From Streptomyces sp. CB02959 (lineage in GTDB: Bacteria > Actinomycetota > Actinomycetes > Streptomycetales > Streptomycetaceae): a stretch of 64,000 bases of DNA. Of this stretch, positions 24,343-33,492 are shown one piece after another. The translations under genes were made by a program, and so were the position numbers. The notes beneath the pieces were generated by a model that worked only from the letters and a program-made list of their open reading frames with translations, was not told the origin of the DNA and made no database searches. The stretch is from the NCBI RefSeq assembly GCF_002803155.1, contig NZ_NNBP01000011.1, forward strand, positions 1-64,000, written 5' to 3'. Numbering within the stretch: the stretch's first letter is position 1; every line of letters begins with the position of its first letter.

Positions 24343-26776
24343 AGGCCAGCAGCTGTTCCGCCCAGATCACCTTGCCGTCGGTGGTGTAGCGGGTGCCCCA
24401 CCGGTGGGTGAACTGCGAGATGAGGAACAGCCCGCGGCCGCCCTCGTCGGTCGTCCGCGGATGCCGCAGGTACGGCGAGGTGCTGGAGCCGTCGCACACC
24501 TCGCAGATCAGGGTGTGCTCCATGATCAGCCGCAGCCGGATCGGCCCCGACCCGTACCGGATCGCGTTGGTGACCAGTTCGCTGACCACCAGCTCGGTGG
24601 TGAACGTCAGCGTGGGCAGGTCCCATTCGGTCAGCTGCCGGGCGGCCATCTCCCGGGCCCGGCCCACCACGGCCGGATCGGAGGTCAGTTCCCACGAGGC
24701 GAACCGGTCCGGGGCCAGCCCGCGGGTCCTGGCCAGCAGCAGCGTGACGTCGTCGTGCTGCCGGCGCGGCGCCAGCGCGCCGATGACCGACTCGCCCAGT
24801 GCGTCGAGGGACTCGTCCGGGGCGGCGAGGGCGTGCAGCAGCCGCTCCTGGGCCGGTTCGCCCGGCCCGGGGGCCGCGCCGGCCAGCAGCCCGTCGGTGT
24901 ACAGCGCGAGCACGCTGTCCTCCTTGACGGTCACCTCGACGGCCTCGAACGGCAGCCCGCTGACGCCGAGTTGGGGGCCGACCGGAAGTTCGGCGAACGC
25001 GGCGGTGCCGTCCGGCCCGACGATGACCGGCGGGGGGTGCCCGGCGCTGGCCATGGTGAAGCGGCGGCCGACCGGGTCGTAGACCGCGTAGAGGCAACTG
25101 GTGCCCGTCGCACCGGCGTCCGCGCCCTGGCCGCCCTCCTCGGACACCCGGCCGACCAGGTCGTCGAGGTGGGCGAGGAGCTCCTCGGGCCGGAGGTCCA
25201 GGGCGGCGAGCGTCTGCACCGCGGTGCGCAGCCGCCCCATCGTGGCGATCGCGCCGATGCCGTGCCCGCGGACCTCGCCCACCACCAGCGCCAGCCGCGC
25301 CCCGGACAGCGGGATCACGTCGAACCAGTCGCCGCCCACCCCGGCCAGCTCGTCCGCGGGCCGGTAACAGGTCGCCAGGGTCAGCGCACTGTGTTCCAGG
25401 ACGCCCTGCGGCAGCAGACTGCGCTGGAGGGTGAGCGCCGCCTCGCGCTCCCGGGTGTAGCGGCGGGCGTTGTCCAGGCACACCGCGGCCCGGGCCACGA
25501 ACTCCTCGGCCAGCCGCTGGTCGTCCGGGCCGAACGGTTCACCGTGCTCGCGGCGGAAGAAGCTGGTGACGCCCATCGTCGTGCCGCGCGCCCGGATCGG
25601 CACCACCATCGCGGTGTGCAGGCCCTCTTCCCGCAGCTGCCGGCGCCGGCCGCCGGGGACGTCCGCGGCCCACTCCGCGCCGTGCGGGTCCAGCCACTCC
25701 ACCCGCCAGGACTTGCCGTCGGCCAGCGCCCGGATGGGCGGTGACCAGGAGTGGTACGACGCCAGGTCCCCGACGCCGATGACCGCTTCGGGGATGCCCG
25801 GCCGGGCGGACTGCTGGCCGCCGCGGCGCAGCGCGACCCGGTCCGCTTCACCGGGCGGCCCGGTGAGCGGGTCCCCGCCCCGGATCACCGAGTCGAGCAG
25901 GTCCACGGTGACGAAGTCGGCGAGGTCCGGCACCGCGACGTCGGCGAGTTCCTGGGCGGTGCGGAGCACGTCGAGGGACTGGCCGATGGCGGTGCCGGCC
26001 CGGTCCAGCAGGGTCAGCCGCTGGCGGTTGCGGTACCGCTCGGTGATGTCGAGGACGGTGTAACACACGCCGATGGGGCGGCCGTTGCGGCCGTCGAGCC
26101 GGACGAACGACATGGCGTGGGCGCGTTCGTGGCGCGGTTCGGACTGCGGGCGGCCGATGTGTTCGTAGCCCAGGACCGGTTCGCCGCTCTCCAGGACGCG
26201 CCGCATCTGGGTCTCCAGTGCCGCGGCGTCGAGGCCCGGTTGGATCTCGGCCAGCCGCCGCCCGATCCGCTCCCCGGCGGGGCCGCCGCCGAACCGCTCC
26301 AGGGCGAGGTTGGACCAGACGAACCGCAGGTCGGTGTCGACCACGGCCATCCCGACCGGTGCCTGCATCAGGAGCTTCTCCAGCACCGCCCGGCTCAGCT
26401 CCCAGCCCGGGAACGACGACGCCTCGGCGGCCACCGCCAGCCAGTGCGGGGTGCCGTCGCCGTCGGTCACCCGGGCCAGCTGCACCATGACATCGACCAG
26501 TGCGCCGTCCTTGCGCCGGGCGGCGAGCGTCCCGCTCCAGCCGCCGTGCGCCCGGCACTGCGCGGCCAACTCGGGCAGCCGGGCCGCGTCGTCCGGTGCG
26601 AGCAGCGCCGCGGCGGCCCGCCCCACCACGTCCGCGGCCGCGTGGCCGAACAGCCGCTCGGCGCCGTCCGGCCAGCTCTCCACGCGGCCGCGGGCGTCGC
26701 ACAGCACCAGGGCGGCGTCGGCGACGTCGAGCGGCGCCTGCCGCCCGTCGTGGCCGTGCTCCTCGAAGTCCACCAT
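24341..26776 (-). CDS. PAS-GAF-SpoIIE phosphatase-HATPase multidomain regulator
   Basis: The 811-residue protein has, in order, two PAS-like domains (about 15-110 and 130-245), a GAF domain (about 255-430), a PP2C-type SpoIIE phosphatase domain (about 450-665, with GVGGDWFDVIPL) and a C-terminal RsbW-like ATPase domain (about 685-805, with VVSELVTNAIRYG). Such proteins both phosphorylate and dephosphorylate anti-sigma-factor antagonists. The usual metal-binding GDVxGHG motif reads GEVRGHG here, with Glu replacing Asp. The Asp of GGDW is intact. There is no signal peptide. It lies downstream of the DNA-glycosylase gene, with a 121-base gap. Confidence 0.88.
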   Translation of the reverse strand: MVDFEEHGHDGRQAPLDVADAALVLCDARGRVESWPDGAERLFGHAAADVVGRAAAALLAPDDAARLPELAAQCRAHGGWSGTLAARRKDGALVDVMVQLARVTDGDGTPHWLAVAAEASSFPGWELSRAVLEKLLMQAPVGMAVVDTDLRFVWSNLALERFGGGPAGERIGRRLAEIQPGLDAAALETQMRRVLESGEPVLGYEHIGRPQSEPRHERAHAMSFVRLDGRNGRPIGVCYTVLDITERYRNRQRLTLLDRAGTAIGQSLDVLRTAQELADVAVPDLADFVTVDLLDSVIRGGDPLTGPPGEADRVALRRGGQQSARPGIPEAVIGVGDLASYHSWSPPIRALADGKSWRVEWLDPHGAEWAADVPGGRRRQLREEGLHTAMVVPIRARGTTMGVTSFFRREHGEPFGPDDQRLAEEFVARAAVCLDNARRYTREREAALTLQRSLLPQGVLEHSALTLATCYRPADELAGVGGDWFDVIPLSGARLALVVGEVRGHGIGAIATMGRLRTAVQTLAALDLRPEELLAHLDDLVGRVSEEGGQGADAGATGTSCLYAVYDPVGRRFTMASAGHPPPVIVGPDGTAAFAELPVGPQLGVSGLPFEAVEVTVKEDSVLALYTDGLLAGAAPGPGEPAQERLLHALAAPDESLDALGESVIGALAPRRQHDDVTLLLARTRGLAPDRFASWELTSDPAVVGRAREMAARQLTEWDLPTLTFTTELVVSELVTNAIRYGSGPIRLRLIMEHTLICEVCDGSSTSPYLRHPRTTDEGGRGLFLISQFTHRWGTRYTTDGKVIWAEQLLA

Positions 26777-26897
26777 CAGAGCCGTTCCGTCTCTGCCGGA
26801 CGAGCCGGACGAATGCGGTATAGACGAAAGAGACTAATCCCTCATATGGGAGGTTTACCCCGTCTGAGGGTACTGGCCCCGGGACTTTCGGACCGTC

Positions 26898-27671
26898 TCA
26901 CAGCCCGGCGAGTTCCCGGGCCCGGGTGAGCAGGGCGACCAGCATGTCCGCGGTGAGCGTGCCGGTGAAGGTGTTCCGCTGGCTCGGGTGGTAGCAGCCG
27001 AGCACCCGCAGCTCCCCGCGCCGCCGGCCCGCCGGCAGGTCCACCTCCACGCCGTGGCCGAACACCGGCCGGGGCCGCGGCACCGGCCACCCCGCCGCAC
27101 CGAGCGCCGGCCACAGCGCCTGCCAGCCGAACCCGCCCAGCGCCACCACCGCCCGCAGACCCGGCGCCAGCAGGCCCAGCTCCGCCGCCAGCCAGGGGCG
27201 GCAGGTGTCCCGTTCGGCCCCGGTCGGGCGGTTCTGCGGCGGAGCGCAGCGCACCGGCGCGGTGACCCGGACGCCGTACAGCTCCAGCCCGTCGCCCCGG
27301 TGTGTGGCGGTCGGCTGCGAGGCCAGGCCCACCGCGTGCAGCGCCGCGAACAGGAAGTCCCCGGAGGCGTCGCCGGTGAACATCCGGCCGGTGCGGTTGC
27401 CGCCGTGCGCGGCCGGGGCCAGTCCCACCACCGCCAGCGCCGCGTCCGGCGGACCGAACCCCGGCACCGGCCGCGCCCAGTACTCCCAGTCCCGGAACGC
27501 CGCCCGGCGCTCCGCCCCCACCCGTTCCCGCCAGGCCACCAGCCGGGGGCAGGCCCGGCACCGGACCACCGCGGCGTCCAACGCCGGCAGCCCGCCGCAG
27601 CGCGCCGCCCGGTGGGCCGGATACCCGTGGTCCTCCGGGCCGGGCGGGGCCCCGCTCGGCTCCCCGCTCAT
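26898..27671 (-). CDS. udgB: Uracil-DNA glycosylase, family 5 (UdgB type)
   Basis: This 257-residue protein has Cys residues near the N-terminus (CRAC) compatible with a [4Fe-4S] site, the catalytic-pocket motif GLAPAAHGGNRTGRMFTGD lacking the acidic residue of families 1 and 4, and CYHPSQRNTFTG near the C-terminus. This is the family 5 layout, which removes uracil and other deaminated bases from DNA. GAGGAGGG precedes ATG 27671. Confidence 0.88.
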   Translation of the reverse strand: MSGEPSGAPPGPEDHGYPAHRAARCGGLPALDAAVVRCRACPRLVAWRERVGAERRAAFRDWEYWARPVPGFGPPDAALAVVGLAPAAHGGNRTGRMFTGDASGDFLFAALHAVGLASQPTATHRGDGLELYGVRVTAPVRCAPPQNRPTGAERDTCRPWLAAELGLLAPGLRAVVALGGFGWQALWPALGAAGWPVPRPRPVFGHGVEVDLPAGRRRGELRVLGCYHPSQRNTFTGTLTADMLVALLTRARELAGL

Positions 27672-27741
27672 CCGCGGCCCTCCTCTCCGCGCGCCGCCTC
27701 CGCACGCCGCCTCCGTGGGCACCGCCCCCGGGTGTACCCGG

Positions 27742-29841
27742 TCATGCCCCGCCGCCGGGTCCGCCGCCCTCCGTCGGGGCGAGCAGCAGCAGCGCCACGT
27801 CGTCCATCCGCTCCGTGTGGGCACCGCGGCGGGTCAGGATCGCGTCGGCGAGGCCGCCGGGGTCCGGGGTGCGCGCCCCGGCGAGATCGGCGGCCAGCGC
27901 CGCCACCCCCTCGTCGAGGTCCCGGCCGGGCCGTTCCACCAGCCCGTCGGTGTAGAGCGCGAGCACCGCCCCGGGCGGCAGGGCGACGGTGGTGGAGGTG
28001 TAGCAGGTGCCGGGTGCGACACCCAGCAGCAACCCGGGCGGCACCCGCAGCACGGCGGTGCGCCCGTCGGGGTGGCGCAGCACCGGCGGCGGATGGCCGG
28101 CGCTGGCCAGGCAGGCCCGGTGCGTGCGCAGGTCGAGGTGGACGTAGAGGCAGCTGGTGAACAGGTCCGGGTCCAGGTCGGTGAGCAGCCGGTTGGTGCG
28201 GGCCAGCACCTCGTCCGGGGCCGCGCCGGCCGAGGCGTGGGCGTGCACCGCGGTACGGGCCTGCCCCATGAGCGCGGCGGCCGCCGCGTTGTGGCCCTGC
28301 ACGTCGCCGATCACCGCGGCCACCTGGTGCTCGTCGAGCCGGATCAGGTCGTAGAAGTCGCCGCCGATGTCCATCCCGCGGGTCGCCGGCAGATAGCGGG
28401 CGGCGACCGACAGCCCCGGGACCGGTGGCAGCCGGTGCGGCAGCAGTCCGGCCTGCAGGTCGTGCGCCAGCTGCTGCTTGGTGTCGTAGAGGAACGCCCG
28501 GTCCAGGGCCTGGGCCATCAGCCCGGCCAGTGAGGTCAGGACCTGGCGTTCCTCCGGTGCGAAGGTCCGCGAGTGCCGGTAGGCCAGTACGCAGCAGCCG
28601 ACGGGGCGGCCGGAGACGATCAGCGGCAGCACCGCCCGGGCCGCCATCCCGGTCAGCCGCACCAGCCCCGGGAAGAGGCGCTCGGTCTCCTCGGCGGAGG
28701 GGAGGAAGCTCGGCTCGCCGGTGGCCAGGGCGCGCACGGTGGGGCTGTTCGCGGTGCTCAGCGGGAGCCCCTCGTACGCCTCCACGGCCTCCCGCGGGTA
28801 GCCGCGCTGCCCGACGGTCCGCAGCCGGCCCGCCTCCGCGACGTACATCAGCATGCCCTGGGCGCCGAAGGCCGGCACGATCTGCTCGGCGAACAGCTCG
28901 GTGACGTCCTTGACGCCCACCGCCTCGGTCAGCGCGGCCGCGAGGTGCAATACGTGGTACATCTGCCCGGCCCGCAGCGGCATGACCTCCGCCGGCCAGC
29001 GCGCCTCCGGATCCGGCTGCTCGGCCCCGGCGCTGATCCACACGCTCACCCCCCGGCCGTCCGGGAACAGCCGGAACGTCAGCCACTGCGCCGGCGGACG
29101 GCAGGCGGTGAACGACGCCGGCTGCCGGCTGATCACCGCGGCCCGGCAGCGGTCCTCGAAGACCGGCCCGGCCAGCCAGGGCAGCGCCTCCCACGGCCGC
29201 GCGCCGTGCAGCCGGGCCGTGCCCAGCAGCGCCGCCGCACCGGTGCTCAGCATGGTGACGCGCCCCTCCAGGTCGAGCGCGCAGCCGCCGCCCGGCAGCC
29301 GCTCCACGTAGTCGACCGAGGCCAGCGCCTCGTCGGGGCCGGCGGTGCGGGCCGGGGGCATCGGGACCACCAGCGGCCCGTCGGGGTTGCGGCCCGCGGG
29401 CAGCAGTCCGGCCAGGCGCCGGCAGGCGGACTCGAACGCGGTGCGTTCGGCGTCCGACAGCTCCGGCGCGTGGCCGGCCGGCCACAGCAGCACCATCGCG
29501 CCCCGGCAGTCCGTGCCGTCGTCCAGGGGCGCCGCGCCCAGCGCGAAGTCGTACGGCAGCGCCACCGCCGTCCGCGGGAAGTCCCGGGCCAGCTGCTGGT
29601 GGCCGGCGGCCCACACCAGGCGCCGCCGGCGCGCGGCCACCGCGACCGGGATGGGCGCCGCCAGCGCGATCCGCCGCCAGGGGTCCAGCACCGGACGGGG
29701 GATGCCGCTCAGTGCGGTCAGCCGCAGTACCGGCGCGTCGGGTGCCAGCTCGTAGACCATGGCGGACGAGGCCCCGGTCTCCGCCATCGTCCGGAGCAGT
29801 TCCCGGCCCAGCGGGGCCCGGGAGGTCCCGCCGGTCGTCAT
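27742..29841 (-). CDS. GAF-containing SpoIIE-type PP2C phosphatase
   Basis: The 699-residue soluble protein has GAF-like domains at about 10-150 and 295-450, a PAS-like segment near 175-270, and a C-terminal PP2C domain with both metal motifs intact (DIGGDFYDLI and VIGDVQGHN). It has no ATPase domain, unlike the neighbour at 24341. It is probably a sensor phosphatase acting on an STAS-domain anti-anti-sigma protein, but no cognate partner is encoded nearby. ATG 29841 is chosen, with AGGTGG three bases away. Confidence 0.87.
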   Translation of the reverse strand: MTTGGTSRAPLGRELLRTMAETGASSAMVYELAPDAPVLRLTALSGIPRPVLDPWRRIALAAPIPVAVAARRRRLVWAAGHQQLARDFPRTAVALPYDFALGAAPLDDGTDCRGAMVLLWPAGHAPELSDAERTAFESACRRLAGLLPAGRNPDGPLVVPMPPARTAGPDEALASVDYVERLPGGGCALDLEGRVTMLSTGAAALLGTARLHGARPWEALPWLAGPVFEDRCRAAVISRQPASFTACRPPAQWLTFRLFPDGRGVSVWISAGAEQPDPEARWPAEVMPLRAGQMYHVLHLAAALTEAVGVKDVTELFAEQIVPAFGAQGMLMYVAEAGRLRTVGQRGYPREAVEAYEGLPLSTANSPTVRALATGEPSFLPSAEETERLFPGLVRLTGMAARAVLPLIVSGRPVGCCVLAYRHSRTFAPEERQVLTSLAGLMAQALDRAFLYDTKQQLAHDLQAGLLPHRLPPVPGLSVAARYLPATRGMDIGGDFYDLIRLDEHQVAAVIGDVQGHNAAAAALMGQARTAVHAHASAGAAPDEVLARTNRLLTDLDPDLFTSCLYVHLDLRTHRACLASAGHPPPVLRHPDGRTAVLRVPPGLLLGVAPGTCYTSTTVALPPGAVLALYTDGLVERPGRDLDEGVAALAADLAGARTPDPGGLADAILTRRGAHTERMDDVALLLLAPTEGGGPGGGA

Positions 29842-29953
29842 GGTCCACCTACCCACCGCCGCGGCACAGTGCTGACGTTACGCCGCCGGGCGGTCGGCGG
29901 CAGTCCTGGTGGTGGCGGGCCGCCGGCGGGTGGTCGGTTCGACGGCGGCGGGC

Positions 29954-31186
29954 TCAGCGGGACGCCCGGCGGCGCAGCGCGGGGGCCAGGGCCAGCTGGC
30001 CCAGCCCCGCCAGCAGGCTCAGCGCCGCGCAGCTCAGCCAGAGGGGGGTGGGGCCGATGACCAGCAGGCGGGTGCCGACGAGCGGGGCGATCAGGAAGCC
30101 GGTGCCCCAGGCCATGCCGATCAGGCCGTTGTAGCGGTCGCGCAGTGCGGGCGGTGCGAGGTCGGCGACGACGGCCGCGGTGAGGGCGAAGACCAGGGTT
30201 TCGCCGAGGGTGGCGACCGCGACCGCCAGGCCGTAGCCGGTGGCCGACCCGGCGGTGGCGGCCAGCGCGTGGCCGGCCGCGGTGACGGTGAGGCCGAAGG
30301 CCAGTACGCGGCTCTTGTCGCGGCCGTCCAGCCGGTGGCCGATCAGCGGCCGGGTCGCGATGACGACGATGCCGTTGAGCGCCAGCACCGTGCCGTAGGC
30401 GCCGGTGGACATGCCGGCGGCCCGCATGGCCAACGGCAGGGTGGTGAAGGTCTGTTGGAAGACCACGGCGTAGAGCACGACGATCCCGGCGAACGCCACC
30501 ATCACCCGGTCCCGCAGCACGGTGCGGAAGCCGTCGGCGGCCCGCTCCCGGGTGGTCGGCCGGGTCTCGGGGGCGGCGAGCCACACCAGCAGTCCGAAGG
30601 CCGCGCAGGCCCCGGCGTCGATCTGGAACAGCGGCCCGAAGCCGTCCGCGGCGAGGTGGCCGCCGAGGAGCACGGCGACCGAGAAGCGCAGGTTGATCGC
30701 CCACAGCAGCAGGCCGTAGGCGCGGGTCCGGTCGGTGGTCGGCACCGCGTCGGCGACCAGTGCCCGGGCGGTCGGCCGGAACAGGTCGAGGGTGATGCCG
30801 AGGGTGAAGCACGCCGCGGCCAGCACCGGGAGGCTGTGCGCGTGGCCGAGGGCGAGCAGTGTCGCGCTGTTGGCCAGCGTCCCGCCGATGAGTGCGGCCC
30901 GGCGCCCGAACCGGTCGCCGAGGTAGCCGCCGAGCGGCCGTGAGATCACCGTGCCGGCGCCGCCGGCGGCCAGGACGACGCCCGCGGTGGTGACCGGGAC
31001 GTGCCGGGCGCCGGTGAGGTAGAGGCTGAGGAACGGATTGGCCATCGCGCCCAGCCGGTTGACCAGGGAGCCGCTCCACAGCACCCAGAACGCGCCGGGC
31101 AGTCCGCCGGCCCGTTCCCGGACGAAGGCGCGCAGTCGGCCCTCCCCGGTGATCCCGGCGGGGGCGGGTTCGCCGAGTCCGGTCAC
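29954..31186 (-). CDS. MFS transporter coupled to a peptide gene
   Basis: The 410-residue protein has about 12 transmembrane segments with SRPLGGYLGDRFGRRAALIGG in the first half, typical of MFS efflux proteins. Its GTG start at 31186 overlaps the stop codon of the short upstream frame (GTGA), so the two are translationally coupled. By position it may export the product of the small natural-product-like locus at 31183-33255. Confidence 0.85.
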   Translation of the reverse strand: MTGLGEPAPAGITGEGRLRAFVRERAGGLPGAFWVLWSGSLVNRLGAMANPFLSLYLTGARHVPVTTAGVVLAAGGAGTVISRPLGGYLGDRFGRRAALIGGTLANSATLLALGHAHSLPVLAAACFTLGITLDLFRPTARALVADAVPTTDRTRAYGLLLWAINLRFSVAVLLGGHLAADGFGPLFQIDAGACAAFGLLVWLAAPETRPTTRERAADGFRTVLRDRVMVAFAGIVVLYAVVFQQTFTTLPLAMRAAGMSTGAYGTVLALNGIVVIATRPLIGHRLDGRDKSRVLAFGLTVTAAGHALAATAGSATGYGLAVAVATLGETLVFALTAAVVADLAPPALRDRYNGLIGMAWGTGFLIAPLVGTRLLVIGPTPLWLSCAALSLLAGLGQLALAPALRRRASR

Positions 31187-31461
31187 CGGGTGTTCCCGGC
31201 GGCCGCGGCCGGCGCGGCCCGGTCGGCCTTGCCGTGGGCGGCCGTGGGCGGCCGGTCCGGCAGCCGGGTCTCGCGGGGGGCCCAGGGGTGCGGTGTCCCG
31301 GCGCGGGAGGTGCGCAGGTCGCCGGTGTCGGTGGGGGAGTCCGCCGCCAGGACGACCCGGGCGCCGGGGGAGTGGCGTGCCGGGTCGAAGAGGAAGTCGT
31401 CCGGTAAGTCCTGGCGGAGGTCCGCGGCGGCTTCGGCGGGCGGGTGCGGCGGCTGGCTCAC
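31183..31461 (-). CDS. Short peptide/protein coupled to the MFS transporter, unknown
   Basis: A 92-residue frame (GTG 31461, with GGGGG about ten bases upstream) ends in a GTGA overlap with the MFS gene, which supports real translation. GTG 31488 would add nine residues but lacks a ribosome site. The product is hydrophilic, rich in Pro, Ala, Arg, Asp and Thr, lacks Cys, and has no signal peptide. Its centre reads LRQDLPDDFLFDPARHSPG. It could be a precursor peptide or a small accessory protein. A lanthipeptide is not supported because there is no Cys. Confidence 0.5.
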   Translation of the reverse strand: MSQPPHPPAEAAADLRQDLPDDFLFDPARHSPGARVVLAADSPTDTGDLRTSRAGTPHPWAPRETRLPDRPPTAAHGKADRAAPAAAAGNTR

Positions 31462-31741
31462 GGTGCTGAAGCCCCCTGTGGCGTTCACACACTTTGATGC
31501 GGAGTAAAACCAGGGCAAATCATGGGATATCGCCTGGAAAAGCTGTGGCTGAATTCTGGGATCCGGAAAGGGTATTTCGGCAGGTGGCAGTTAGGTTCTC
31601 ACGGCTTCATGGGCGCCAGCGTGTGAGGTGGGTCACTTCGCGGCGTCGGCCGCTCCTTGCTGCGTTCGACGGATTGTGGCAGCGTCGATTCCGAATGGAA
31701 GTCATCTTCCGTATAACGAAAATGAGGCATGGGGGATCCGT

Positions 31742-32089
31742 ATGTCCGAGGCAGGACCGCTGCCGCTGGGGCAGCTCTCGGTGTGGCACGACATCCGAGA
31801 CCTTCCGGCAGCCCGGTGGCACGAGCCGAACAACGCCGCCGCCCGGCCCCTGCCCTCGGGCACGACCGCCGCACAGGCCCGCACCGCACCGCACGCCGTC
31901 GTCACCAGGCGCCCGTCCCTGCGCACCCGGTACGACGTCCACGACGCCGCCGCACCACGGCAGTTGCCGCCCGAAGCGGACTTCGACGACGACCTGCCGG
32001 CCCTCGACACGCCACCGGACGACCCCCACCGCCGCGCCGCCCGCCCGGCCGCCGAACCCTTCGACCTCGGCCGGCCGCGGTGGCTGTGA
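31742..32089 (+). pseudogene. Truncated condensation-domain protein (N-terminal fragment)
   Basis: The 115-residue frame opens with PLPLGQLSVWHDIRDLP, closely resembling the start of stand-alone NRPS-type condensation domains. It continues through AVVTRRPSLRTRYDVHDA and AEPFDLGRP, matching the next conserved blocks in order. It then stops, before the HHxxxDG catalytic motif. GGGGG precedes ATG 31742. Full-length relatives are about 430 residues or more, so at least three quarters is missing and no remainder follows: the next gene starts 29 bases later with its own ribosome site. It is probably a deletion remnant, or possibly a trimmed accessory domain. Confidence 0.6.
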
Positions 32090-32118
32090 CCGGAAGAACC
32101 GGACGAAGGAGAGCGGAC

Positions 32119-33255
32119 ATGGCCCACCTCGACCCCGGCCCGGTCCACACCGGCCTGCTGGACTGCATCCAGGTCAACCTCGCGGTGCTCGCCGACCACC
32201 ACCACGGCCCCGGCACCCACCTGCGGCTCGGCACGCCCCTGGACCTGCGTGCCTGGGAGCGCCCCGCGGACGGACTGCCCACCGTCGCCCCGCCGCCGAC
32301 CGAGCAACTGGCCACCCTCCCGGCCCTCGTCGGACTGCGCGTCGTCGACCACGCCCGGCTGACCCGCGCGGAACTGCTCGCCGACCGCGCCGCCGACGAC
32401 GTCCCCCGCTACGTCGTCGCCGACGCCTACCACCTGCCCTGGCTGCCGTACCACGGGCGGGCCCACCAGCCGCACAGCTTCCTGCTGGCCGCGGGCCCGG
32501 ACGGCTGGCACATCACCGACGCCTACCGCGACGAGACCGAGTGGGGACCGGCCGCTCCCGGCCACTGGGTACTGCCCGCGGCGGACCTCGCCGCACTCAC
32601 CACGGCCGACGTCGTCGAACTGGCGCCGGCCGACCTCCCGCCGCTGTCCGCGCAGCCGCCCGCCGCCACCCTGGACCCGGCCGCCGCCGACGCGTACCTC
32701 GCCCCCTACGACGCCTGCCCCGACCGGGCTCGGGCGCTCGCGCACCTCACCGCCGAGACCCGGCTGTTGGCCCGCACCCGCAAACTGCACGCGACCTACC
32801 GGGCGCTGTACGCCGGCCGCGCCGACGGGCCGGAACCCGGCCCCGAGGCCGACCACCTGCGCGCCTGGGACAAGGTCGTGGAGCAGACCCGCCTCGCCCA
32901 CCGCCGGGTCGCCGGCGGCGGCTCCGAACCGCCCGGTGCGGTCGACCGCCTGCGCGGCGTCCTCGCCGCCGACCGCAGGGTCTTCGGCACGGTCCCCGCC
33001 CCGGCCGGACCGCCCGCCCCGGACGGCGCGGAACTGCGCCGCCGGGTGGCCGCGGTGGCCGCCGACGTCCTCGGCGTCCCCGCGTCCGACCTGCTCGGCG
33101 GGGCACCGTTCGACTCCTTCCCGGCGTTCAGCTCGTTCCGCCTGGTCGAGATCATCGAACGCCTGGAGCGCGCCCTGGGCCGCGAACTCGACGCCGACGA
33201 ACTCATCCCGGAGAACCTCCGCCGGGTCGACGACCTCTGCCGCATCGCCCGCTGA
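32119..33255 (+). CDS. BtrH-like acyltransferase fused to an acyl carrier protein
   Basis: The 378-residue protein has an N-terminal domain like butirosin BtrH: a Cys at position 16 in GLLDCIQVNLAVLADHH, and YVVADAYHLPWLPYHGRAHQ followed by a His/Asp-rich segment. BtrH moves an acyl group from a carrier protein to an aminoglycoside. A C-terminal carrier domain (about 300-378) contains FSSFRLVEI, with Ser339 in the place of the phosphopantetheine Ser. Unusually, the normal preceding Asp is Ser. GGAG precedes ATG 32119. The fusion implies acyl transfer in cis. The acceptor is unknown. Confidence 0.7.
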   Translation: MAHLDPGPVHTGLLDCIQVNLAVLADHHHGPGTHLRLGTPLDLRAWERPADGLPTVAPPPTEQLATLPALVGLRVVDHARLTRAELLADRAADDVPRYVVADAYHLPWLPYHGRAHQPHSFLLAAGPDGWHITDAYRDETEWGPAAPGHWVLPAADLAALTTADVVELAPADLPPLSAQPPAATLDPAAADAYLAPYDACPDRARALAHLTAETRLLARTRKLHATYRALYAGRADGPEPGPEADHLRAWDKVVEQTRLAHRRVAGGGSEPPGAVDRLRGVLAADRRVFGTVPAPAGPPAPDGAELRRRVAAVAADVLGVPASDLLGGAPFDSFPAFSSFRLVEIIERLERALGRELDADELIPENLRRVDDLCRIAR

Positions 33256-33492
33256 CCGCCCCGCACCCCCGCAAGAGGCCCCGATGGACGCCCGCTCCAC
33301 CGACCCGCCCCGACCGTTCCGCGAGTGCCGCGGCACGGTCCCGACCCGCGCCGACCCACGCCGACCCGCGAGCCGCGACCGCTCGACGCCCGGCTGTGGA
33401 AACGGACTTACCCCTCGGCGGAGCGTGCTCCGCCGTACGCTGACGACTCCCCGCCCGACCCCGCACCACCGCCTGCCGAAAGGGGCACGGCC

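Noticed and set aside
26840..26880. SigB-type promoter (GTTT...GGGTAC) on the plus strand
   Set aside because: Spacing is too short and no plus-strand gene follows.
31183..31461. Lanthipeptide (FxLD-like) precursor
   Set aside because: The DDFLFD segment is superficially similar, but the peptide has no Cys and no lanthipeptide synthetase gene is nearby.
31494..33443. A 649-residue plus-strand frame across the condensation fragment and BtrH-like gene
   Set aside because: Its translation is Arg/Pro low-complexity, and the two genes in the other frames match known folds.
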